Source: an uncultured Pseudohongiella sp. (GTDB lineage: Bacteria; Pseudomonadota; Gammaproteobacteria; Pseudomonadales; Pseudohongiellaceae). Taken from it: DNA of 64,000 bases. The stretch covers positions 3,328,577-3,392,576 of the forward strand of contig OX638323.1 in assembly GCA_951812715.1 (NCBI GenBank), read 5' to 3'. The notes beneath the pieces are model-generated. The model made no database searches, was not told where the DNA came from, and saw nothing but the letters and a program-made list of their open reading frames with translations. This document shows, piece by piece, positions 34,750-45,000 of this stretch (its first letter is position 1; the number at the start of each line of letters is the position of its first letter). A program made the position numbers and the translations under genes.

Positions 34750-35589
34750 ATGAAGCGCTTGCAATCCCTGCCGATTATTCTGGCCGCCGCCATCGTCTGC
34801 GCGCCGGCTTTGGCGCAAGAAGAGGCGGAGCCGGAAATCTTCGTCCGCTATTCCCAGGATGGAGGCGATATCCACTGGGGCATGGTTCATGGCGACCAGG
34901 TGTGGCAACTCGAAGGCGCGCCTTACGCAACCATGGAGCATACCGGAGTCTGGCACGAGCGCGGCGCGGTGAAACTGGAAGCGCCGGCGGCGCCGACCCA
35001 GATTTTCATGACCGCATTCAACTTTCGCAGCCACATTTCCGGCGACCCGGCGGAGGAGCCGGGCCTGTTCATCGTGCCGCCGAGTTCGCTGGTAGGCCCG
35101 GAAGACCCCATCGTGCGGCCGGCGGATTCCCGTAATCTGCACTATGAGGCCGAAATGGCCATCGTGATCGGCAAGCGCGCCGAGAATGTGGCGGTGGAGG
35201 AAGCACATGAGTACATCTTCGGCGTAACCGCGGGCAACGACGTCAGCGAGCGCGCCTGGCAGGCGGACGATATCCAATGGGTGCGCGCCAAAGGCAGCCG
35301 CGGCTTCAATGCCGTCGGCCCGGTGCTGTACAAGGACGCCGATTATAAAAACATCCAGATCACTGGCAGACACAATGGCGAGGTCGCGCAAAGCGAGAAT
35401 TCCTCGGATCTGATCTTCGGCATGGAAGAAATGGTCAGCTATATCTCGCGGTACTTCACGCTGGAGCCGGGCGACATGATCTGGTCCGGAACCATGGGCA
35501 GCACTCGCGCCATGGTTCCCGGCGATGTCTACGAAGTGGAATTGTCCGGCATCGGCGTATTGCGCAACGAGGTTGTGCAAGGAAACTGA
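34750..35589 (+). CDS. Fumarylacetoacetate hydrolase family protein with signal peptide
   Basis: This protein has 279 residues. The start at 34750 (GGAG eight bases upstream) gives a clear Sec signal peptide (MKRLQSLPIILAAAIVCAPA, then LAQ), which is unusual because this family is normally cytoplasmic. The mature part has the FAH fold with metal ligands in LHYEAEMAIVIGKRAENV and GVTAGNDVSERAWQ, and the C-terminal EPGDMIWSGTMGSTRAMVPG. Relatives cleave carbon-carbon bonds in beta-diketo acids or decarboxylate them. An upstream frame from 34570 would add 60 residues without the signal. The 78-bp tandem repeats begin nine bases after its stop. Confidence 0.82.
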   Translation: MKRLQSLPIILAAAIVCAPALAQEEAEPEIFVRYSQDGGDIHWGMVHGDQVWQLEGAPYATMEHTGVWHERGAVKLEAPAAPTQIFMTAFNFRSHISGDPAEEPGLFIVPPSSLVGPEDPIVRPADSRNLHYEAEMAIVIGKRAENVAVEEAHEYIFGVTAGNDVSERAWQADDIQWVRAKGSRGFNAVGPVLYKDADYKNIQITGRHNGEVAQSENSSDLIFGMEEMVSYISRYFTLEPGDMIWSGTMGSTRAMVPGDVYEVELSGIGVLRNEVVQGN

Positions 35590-35597
35590 AGGCGGGT

Positions 35598-35909
35598 TTG
35601 GCCGCGTCGTTGCGAGACTATCCGGCGAGCAGCGCCCGCGGACAGGAACATGCGAGGCGGCCTGGAACTTCGAGCTTGGCCGCGTCGTTGCGGGATTTTG
35701 CGGCCAGCAGCGTCCGCGGACTGGAACATGCGAGGCGGCCAGGAACGTCGGGTTTGACCACGTCGTTGCGGGATTATGGGGCGAGCAGCGCCCGCGGACA
35801 GGAACATGCGAGACGGCCAGGAATGTCGGGGTTGACGGCGCCGTTGCGGAATTATCAGGCCAACAATGCCCGCGGACTGGAACATGCGAGACGGCCGGGA
35901 ATGTCGCGG
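35598..35909. repeat. Four tandem 78-bp repeats plus a partial fifth
   Basis: Units start at 35598, 35676, 35754 and 35832, spaced exactly 78 bases; a degenerate fifth unit begins at 35912. Each contains (C/G)GTTGCG near its start, CCCGCGGA or CCGCGGA, and GGAACATGCGAG. Because 78 is a multiple of three, several reading frames stay open on both strands, none with a clear start or ribosome site. I treat it as non-coding. Confidence 0.85.
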
Positions 35910-36013
35910 GTTTGGCCGCGCCTGCCGCGGCCGCCGCGCCAATCAGGTTGAATTGACACCAGCGCCCGGTCTGTTCGAAAGGATATGGACCCGGCCGCGG
36001 GATCTCCTTGTCG

Positions 36014-36049
36014 GGCTAATGTGACGCAATGATTCGCGTCACATTAGCC
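36014..36049. terminator. Perfect 14-bp stem-loop between the repeats and the autotransporter gene
   Basis: GGCTAATGTGACGC (36014-36027) pairs with GCGTCACATTAGCC (36036-36049) around an 8-base loop. It begins 37 bases beyond the stop of the minus-strand autotransporter gene. No T-run follows on either strand. It could end transcription from either side or be a protein-binding palindrome. Apart from this and the 78-bp repeats, 35590-36085 has no gene. Confidence 0.5.
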
Positions 36050-36085
36050 GAACAACAAGCAGACCCCGTTACGTTTTGTCCGCGC

Positions 36086-39000
36086 TCAGAAAGTCTTCAG
36101 TAATTTCAGTTCCAGGCGGTAATCCGCTTCCATTTCGGCGCGCGCCGGCTGCCAACTGACTCCGAACCGCAGGTCGATGTCGTCGCGAATTTCCGACCGC
36201 AGGTATTCGTAAGTGAGCCCGAAGCGCGTCAGATTCTGGCTCGCGCCGCGGTCATACGCGACCATCGGCTTCAGCAGCCCGTTCAGCCGCGACACCAGCA
36301 AGCCGTATCCGATCTCGCTGGTCAATGACAGCGACCGGCCATCCGCACCCAAACCGGGCACGGCCAAGCCCGAACCCATCCCCGGTATCGCGCCCGCGTC
36401 GCCGCTCAGCAAGGCTTCGCCGCCGCCCAGCAGCGAACCGCCGGCGCCCGCCGCGCCCCAGGTCGGCGCCAGACTCAGTTGCAAGCCGGCGCCGTCGGCG
36501 CGCGATTTGAGCGTCAGCCGCGCCATCGCGCCGTATTCCTCGTATCCCTGCGCCGCATGGGACAGCAGCCACCGGCCCCGGGCCTCGAAATCAAGCCGCT
36601 CGCCCCGGTAGCGCAATCCAGCCACCGCTTCCACTCCCGCGCCGGTCTGGCCGTCGCCGCCGTCGTACAGGCCGCCCACTTGCAGATAAGGCGCCAACGC
36701 CCCGGTACCCGACGCTTCCAGCGCCAGGCGCACCCGTTGCACATTGGCGTCCAGGCTGTCCGTGAGCCGGTCTCCGGTATCGGTGGACAGCGAGACATAG
36801 CCCGCTCCGCCGACAACGGAGAGCTTGAAGCCGCTCCACTCGGCCAGGCTCCGGCGCAGTCCGGCGGCGCCTATTGCCATGGACAAGCCGCTCTCTTCGA
36901 GCTCGTTCACCACTTCGCCCCGACCGAAGCCGCCCAGCGCCCAAACTTCCAGTCCGCTGGACAACTCGCCCCGGATATAGGGGTAAACGCTGGTCAGGTC
37001 GGTATCCACCTGGCCGCTACTTCCGCCGTTGGCCGCATAGTTGAGTTCGCCCTGGCTCAGCGATAGCGCGGCGCCCGCGAGCCAGCGCTCGCTCAGCAGC
37101 GTGTCCGCGCCCACGTAAACCGAGCGCAATTCCCCGTCGTAGCGGCCCGAGTCGGGCGTGCCCTGGAAATTTTGCAGATCGCCCGCGCCCCACAGCGTCC
37201 ACTCACGCTGATCCTCGCCCTCGGCGCCGGTGGTCAGCGGCATCGCGAACGAGCGGCCCCAAAGGAGCCGGTCCAGATACGAAGTAGTGGAATCGTTCTC
37301 TCTCGCGGGCGCGGTCGGGTCGCTGCCGGAAAATCCCGATTGCGGAAACGACGCCCCCGGCATTTGACCCATGGCGCCGCCGGTGAATCCCGCTTGCGGG
37401 AACGCCGCCGCGCCCGGCGCTTGATTGTTGGCGTCGCGCGAGAATCCGGTGGCCGGGAACGCCGCCCCCGATGTATGCGCCATGGCGCCGCCGAATCCCG
37501 GTTGCGACGGGGAAACCATGTTCGGACCGTTGCCGGGGTTGGTCGAGATCAGCAATCCGGCCACGGCGTCGAACGCGGCGACCGCCTGGTTCCCGGCGCT
37601 GTCGTCGCCGCCGGCTCCGGCCGAAGCCATGGCGCCGCCGCCGCGGAATCGCTCCCCGATAACCGTTGTCGCTCCCGTCAGCAGCGCGCGTCCCTGAGCC
37701 GCCAAGGCATCGCTCAGCACCGCCTTGTCCGCCGCCTTGAACGCCATCACCTCGATGGTGAAGGTCAAACTGGCGCTATCCGGGTTGGTCGAGTCGGAGT
37801 CCGTCACCGTCCAGGTATAGGTCTGCTTGGCGACGCCCGCCACGGGCGTGCCGCTCAAGGTTCGCCGCGCCGGATCCAGCGTCAGCCCCGCCGGCGGCTC
37901 GGGAGACAGCTCGTAGGTCAGGTCGCCGTCGCCGCCGCTCGCCGCGGGCAGCGTCAGCGGTTCGATCGCGACACTCAACTCGTAGCGTTGATCCGTGACG
38001 GTGGCGCCGTCAAAGCTCGGCGACAGGTCGGCTTCCACCGTCAGCGTGAAGGTCAGCGCGACCGCATCGCCGTCGGCATCGGTGGCGGTCCAGGTGTAGG
38101 CCGTCTCCTCCAGAGGCTCCGCGGGCGTGCCGGACAGCGCGCGCGCCGCCGCGTCGAAGCTGAGTCCCGCCGGTGGCTCGGGAGTCAGCGCGTAGGCCAG
38201 ATCTCCATTGCCGCCGCTCGCCGCGGGCAGCGCCAGCGGCTCGATCGGGATGTTCTGCTTCCAGGACTGTGCGGCGATCTCGGCGTCATCGAAGGAGGGC
38301 GCGTCATCCTGCTCTACCTCGATCGTGAACGTGAGCGCCGCCGCGTCGCCGTCCTCGTCGGTGGCGGTCCAGGTGTAGGCTGTTGCTTCCGCGAGCTCGG
38401 CAGGCGCGCCGTAAAGCGTGCGCGTCGCCGCGTCAAAGCTCAATCCCGGCAGCGGTTCGGGCGACAGCGCGTAGGTTAGCGTGCCGTTGCCGTCGGTCGC
38501 CTCCGGCAGAGTCAGATCCGCGATTACCGAGTTCTGTACGTAGGACTGGTCGGGAATCACGGCATCGCCGAATGAGGGAGCCTGGTCCCGCTCTACCTCG
38601 ATCGTGAACGTGAGCGATGCCTGGTCGCCATCCTTGTCGGTGGCGGTCCAGGTGTAGGTCATGACCTCTCGCGGCTCCGCGGGCGTACCGGACAGCGCGC
38701 GCGCCGCCGCGTCAAAACTCAATCCTGGCGGCGCTTCGGGCGACAGCGAGTAGTCCAGCGTTCCGTCGCCGCCGGTCGCTTGCGGCAGGACCAGTTGCGT
38801 GATCGCCGAGTCTTGCACGTAGGACTGATCGGGGATCGCGGCATCGCCGAACGACGGTTTTTGATCCGCCGCGATGGCTATGGAGAAGGTCAACGATGCC
38901 TCGCGGCCGTCCGCGTCGGTGACGGTCCAGGCGTAGGTCGTGGCCTCTTGCGGCTCCGCGGGCGTGCCGGACAGCGCGCGCGCCGCCGCGTCCAAGCTCA

Positions 39001-42000
39001 GTCCCGCCGGCGGCGCCGGCGACAACGAATAGGTCAGCGTTCCTTCGCCGCCGGTCGCTTGCGGCAGGATCAGTTGCGTGATCGCCGAATCCTGCAGATA
39101 GGACTGGTCGGGGATCGCGGCATCGCCGAACGAGGGTGTTTTGTCCTCCGCGATCGCTATGGAGAAGGTCAACGATGCCTCGCGGCCGCCCGCGTCGGTG
39201 ACGGTCCAGGTGTAGGTCGTGGCCTCTTGCAGCTCCGTGGGCGTGCCGGACAGCGCGCGCGTCGCCGTATCGAAGATCAGTCCCGCCGGCGGCGCCGGCG
39301 ACAACGAATAGGTCAACGTTCCTTCGCCGCCGGTCGCCTGCGGCAGGATCAATTGCGTGATGGCCGAATCCTGCAGATAGGACTGGTCGGGGATCGCGGC
39401 ATCGCCGAACGAGGGTGTTTTGTCCACCGCGATCGCTATGGAGAAGGTCAAGGTGGCCTCGTCGCCGTCCGCGTCGGTCGCGGTCCAGGCGTAGGTCACG
39501 GACTCTTGCGGCTCCGCGGGCGTACCGGACAGCGCGCGCGTCGCCGTATCGAAGGTCAGGCCCGCCGGTGGTTCCGGCGTCAGCGCGTAGGTCAGCGTTC
39601 CATCGCCGCCGCTCGCCGGCGGCAAGATCAGTTGCGTGATCGCCAGGTTCTGCGTGTAGGACTGATCGGGGATCGTGGCGTCGCCGAAGCTCGGCGTTCC
39701 AATCGTCACCGGAGCGGATTCGCCGGATTCGGCGCCGGCGCCCGCGGCGCTCACCGCGCGCAGCTTGAACTGGTAGGTAACGCCTTTGGTCAGCCCGGTC
39801 AAAGTGTAACTGACGGTGTCCGGACCGCTGTCGGGTATTTTAGTCCACTCGGTCTCGAACTCGCCATCGCCTTCCTTCTTCACATATTCCCAGTACTTGA
39901 TGGGCGAGCCGCCGTTGCCGCCCGAACTCCAGGTCAGGGTGGCCGCGCCCGCGGCGACGCTCACGCGGAAACTGGTCGGTGTCGGCGGCTTGTCGGCGAC
40001 GATTATTTTGGCGGTCATGTCCGCGCTGACGCCGTTGTAGCCACCGCCACTCGCGGTATGCGAGACGGTCACCGACTCGGCGGCGGAATCAGAATCGCTC
40101 ACCGGCGTCAGCGTCACGTTCTGGCTGTCCTTGTAGTTGCCTTCGGTGAATACCAGCTCGGCGGGATTCACGCTGACCGCGCCGGGGTCGCTGCTCGACA
40201 AGGCGATGGTCACGACGCCGTTCGGCGCCGCATTCAGCTTCACCGCATAGCTGACGGCGTCCCCGTTCTTGACGAGGTCCAGGGTAGCGGGCGATAGCGT
40301 GATCCCCCGGTCCTTGTCGGTCACTTTGGCCGTTAGGACAGCGTCGACGAAGTATCCGCCGCCGCGAGCGGTATGGGTGATGTCCACGTCTTCGTTGGCG
40401 CCGTCGTCATCGAGGACGGCGCTCAGCGTCACGTTCTGGGGTTTGTTGTAGTCATTCGAGGCGAAGGTAAGCTCAACCGGGCTCACGCTGACCGCGCCGG
40501 CGTCGCCGCTCTCTATCGTAACCGTTACATTTCCGCGGGGCTGCGAGGACAGCGTCACTTCATAGGCGACCTCGGCGCCGCCTTCGTCCAATTCCACCTC
40601 ATTGTTCGCGGCCGAGAAGACGATGCCTTCCGAATCGTTGTCTTTGATCTGGACCTGCACGGCTCCGGTGAGGTCCACGTATCCGGTATCGTTAGAATTG
40701 GAGGTGTGAGTGATAGTCACCCTCTTGTCGCCGGTGAAGTTGTCTTCATTGGCCACTAGCGTCACGGTCTGCCGGTCAGACCAGTTGCCGGCGGTGAAGG
40801 TGAGTTTTTGAACTCCGTCGCCGTCGGCCTTCGGGCTCGTTATGTCGATTGCTTGGGTGTCGCTGGTCGTTGTTATGGTGACCGTTACCAAGTCTGTCGG
40901 CTGTGTGTTTAGCCACACGTCGTAAGCGCCCGTGCCGCCTTCGTTTAGAGTCAGGGAAGTGGGCGACAAGTTGATGGTGAAGGGGTCGTCGTCGTTCACG
41001 GTGACGCCCATGTTCGCGTCGGCATTGTCGAATCCGCCGTCGCTGGCATCGTGCGCTATGGTAAAGGTCTCGTCGAAGCCATCGTCATCCGCGACGCCCG
41101 TCACCGTCACCGTCTGTGCGATGTCCCATTTGGAGGTGCCGGTGATGTCGAAAGTCAGCGTGGTGGGGCTCACGGTAGCCGCGCCGACATCGTCGCCGCT
41201 GTTGGAGCTGGTCTTTGATATGTCGACCGTCACGGTGGCGCTCGGCTCCGAGGACAGTTTCACCCTGTAGGTTTGCGTGCCGTCTTCGGCCACGGTCACC
41301 GCGGTGATGGCGGCACCCTGATCATCCTCTAAGACAAGCTCGATCAGTTCGTCGTCGTTCACGGTGACGCCCATGTTCGCGTCGGCATTGTCGAATCCGC
41401 CGTCGCTGGCATCGTGCGCTATGGTAAAGGTCTCGTCGAAGCCATCGTCATCCGCGACGCCCGTCACCGTCACCGTCTGTGCGATGTCCCATTTGGAGGT
41501 GCCGGTGATGTCGAAAGTCAGCGTGGTGGGGCTCACGGTGGCCGCGCCGACATCGTCGCCGCTGTTGGAGCTGGTCTTTGATATGTCGACCGTCACGGTG
41601 GCGCTCGGCTCCGAGGACAGTTTCACCCTGTAGGTCTGCGTGCCGTCTTCGGCCACGGTCACCGCGGTGATGGCGGCACCCTGATCATCCTCTAAGACAA
41701 GCTCGATCAGTTCGTCGTCGTTCACGGTGACGCCCATGTTCGCGTCGGCATTGTCGAATCCGCCGTCGCTGGCATCGTGCGCTATGGTAAAGGTCTCGTC
41801 GAAGCCATCGTCATCCGCGACGCCCGTCACCGTCACCGTCTGTGCGATGTCCCATTTGGAGGTGCCGGTGATGTCGAAAGTCAGCGTGGTGGGGCTCACG
41901 GTAGCCGCGCCGACATCGTCGCCGCTGTTGGAGCTGGTCTTTGATATGTCGACCGTCACGGTGGCGCTCGGCTCCGAGGACAGTTTCACCCTGTAGGTCT

Positions 42001-45000
42001 GCGTGCCGTCTTCGGCCACGGTCACCGCGGTGATGGCGGCACCCTGATCATCCTCTAAGACAAGCTCGATCAGTTCGTCGTCGTTCACGGTGACGCCCAT
42101 GTTCGCGTCGGCATTGTCGAATCCGCCGTCGCTGGCATCGTGCGCTATGGTAAAGGTCTCGTCGAAGCCATCGTCATCCGCGACGCCCGTCACCGTCACC
42201 GTCTGTGCGATGTCCCATTTGGAGGTGCCGGTGATGTCGAAAGTCAGCGTGGTGGGGCTCACGGTGGCCGCGCCGACATCGTCGCCGCTGTTGGAGCTGG
42301 TCTTTGATATGTCGACCGTCACGGTGGCGCTCGGCTCCGAGGACAGTTTCACCCTGTAGGTCTGCGTGCCGTCTTCGGCCACGGTCACCGCGGTGATGGC
42401 GGCACCCTGATCATCCTCTAAGACAAGCTCGATCAGTTCGTCGTCGTTCACGGTGACGCCCATGTTCGCGTCGGCATTGTCGAATCCGCCGTCGCTGGCA
42501 TCGTGCGCTATGGTAAAGGTCTCGTCGAAGCCATCGTCATCCGCGACGCCCGTCACCGTCACCGTCTGTGCGATGTCCCATTTGGAGGTGCCGGTGATGT
42601 CGAAAGTCAGCGTGGTGGGGCTCACGGTGGCCGCGCCGACATCGTCGCCGCTGTTGGAGCTGGTCTTTGATATGTCGACCGTCACGGTGGCGCTCGGCTC
42701 CGAGGACAGTTTCACCCTGTAGGTCTGCGTGCCGTCTTCGGCCACGGTCACCGCGGTGATGGCGGCACCCTGATCATCCTCTAAGACAAGCTCGATCAGT
42801 TCGTCGTCGTTCACGGTGACGCCCATGTTCGCGTCGGCATTGTCGAATCCGCCGTCGCTGGCATCGTGCGCTATGGTAAAGGTCTCGTCGAAGCCATCGT
42901 CATCCGCGACGCCCGTCACCGTCACCGTCTGTGCGATGTCCCATTTGGAGGTGCCGGTGATGTCGAAAGTCAGCGTGGTGGGGCTCACGGTAGCCGCGCC
43001 GACATCGTCGCCGCTGTTGGAGCTGGTCTTTGATATGTCGACCGTCACGGTGGCGCTCGGCTCCGAGGACAGTTTCACCCTGTAGGTCTGCGTGCCGTCT
43101 TCGGCCACGGTCACCGCGGTGATGGCGGCACCCTGATCATCCTCTAAGACAAGCTCGATCAGTTCGTCGTCGTTCACGGTGACGCCCATGTTCGCGTCGG
43201 CATTGTCGAATCCGCCGTCGCTGGCATCGTGCGCTATGGTAAAGGTCTCGTCGAAGCCATCGTCATCCGCGACGCCCGTCACCGTCACCGTCTGTGCGAT
43301 GTCCCATTTGGAGGTGCCGGTGATGTCGAAAGTCAGCGTGGTGGGGCTCACGGTAGCCGCGCCGACATCGTCGCCGCTGTTGGAGCTGGTCTTTGATATG
43401 TCGACCGTCACGGTGGCGCTCGGCTCCGAGGACAGTTTCACCCTGTAGGTCTGCGTGCCGTCTTCGGCCACGGTCACCGCGGTGATGGCGGCACCCTGAT
43501 CATCCTCTAAGACAAGCTCGATCAGTTCGTCGTCGTTCACGGTGACGCCCATGTTCGCGTCGGCATTGTCGAATCCGCCGTCGCTGGCATCGTGCGCTAT
43601 GGTAAAGGTCTCGTCGAAGCCATCGTCATCCGCGACGCCCGTCACCGTCACCGTCTGTGCGATGTCCCATTTGGAGGTGCCGGTGATGTCGAAAGTCAGC
43701 GTGGTGGGGCTCACGGTAGCCGCGCCGACATCGTCGCCGCTGTTGGAGCTGGTCTTTGATATGTCGACCGTCACGGTGGCGCTCGGCTCCGAGGACAGTT
43801 TCACCCTGTAGGTCTGCGTGCCGTCTTCGGCCACGGTCACCGCGGTGATGGCGGCACCCTGATCATCCTCTAAGACAAGCTCGATCAGTTCGTCGTCGTT
43901 CACGGTGACGCCCATGTTCGCGTCGGCATTGTCGAATCCGCCGTCGCTGGCATCGTGCGCTATGGTAAAGGTCTCGTCGAAGCCATCGTCATCCGCGACG
44001 CCCGTCACCGTCACCGTCTGTGCGATGTCCCATTTGGAGGTGCCGGTGATGTCGAAAGTCAGCGTGGTGGGGCTCACGGTGGCCGCGCCGACATCGTCGC
44101 CGCTGTTGGAGCTGGTCTTTGATATGTCGACCGTCACGGTGGCGCTCGGCTCCGAGGACAGTTTCACCCTGTAGGTCTGCGTGCCGTCTTCGGCCACGGT
44201 CACCGCGGTGATGGCGGCACCCTGATCATCCTCTAAGACAAGCTCGATCAGTTCGTCGTCGTTCACGGTGACGCCCATGTTCGCGTCGGCATTGTCGAAT
44301 CCGCCGTCGCTGGCATCGTGCGCTATGGTAAAGGTCTCGTCGAAGCCATCGTCATCCGCGACGCCCGTCACCGTCACCGTCTGTGCGATGTCCCATTTGG
44401 AGGTGCCGGTGATGTCGAAAGTCAGCGTGGTGGGGCTCACGGTGGCCGCGCCGACATCGTCGCCGCTGTTGGAGCTGGTCTTTGATATGTCGACCGTCAC
44501 GGTGGCGCTCGGCTCCGAGGACAGTTTCACCCTGTAGGTCTGCGTGCCGTCTTCGGCCACGGTCACCGCGGTGATGGCGGCACCCTGATCATCCTCTAAG
44601 ACAAGCTCGATCAGTTCGTCGTCGTTCACGGTGACGCCCATGTTCGCGTCGGCATTGTCGAATCCGCCGTCGCTGGCATCGTGCGCTATGGTAAAGGTCT
44701 CGTCGAAGCCATCGTCATCCGCGACGCCCGTCACCGTCACCGTCTGTGCGATGTCCCATTTGGAGGTGCCGGTGATGTCGAAAGTCAGCGTGGTGGGGCT
44801 CACGGTAGCCGCGCCGACATCGTCGCCGCTGTTGGAGCTGGTCTTTGATATGTCGACCGTCACGGTGGCGCTCGGCTCCGAGGACAGTTTCACCCTGTAG
44901 GTTTGCGTGCCGTCTTCGGCCACGGTCACCGCGGTGATGGCGGCACCCTGATCATCCTCTAAGACAAGCTCGATCAGTTCGTCGTCGTTCACGGTGACGC

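Noticed and set aside
35598..35909. 78-bp repeats as a CRISPR array or a coding gene
   Set aside because: There are no unique spacers between short repeats, and no frame has a start or ribosome site. It is a plain tandem repeat.
37172..40297. Plus-strand open frames of 435 and 505 codons
   Set aside because: They are antisense shadows of the Ig-like repeat and linker part of the autotransporter.
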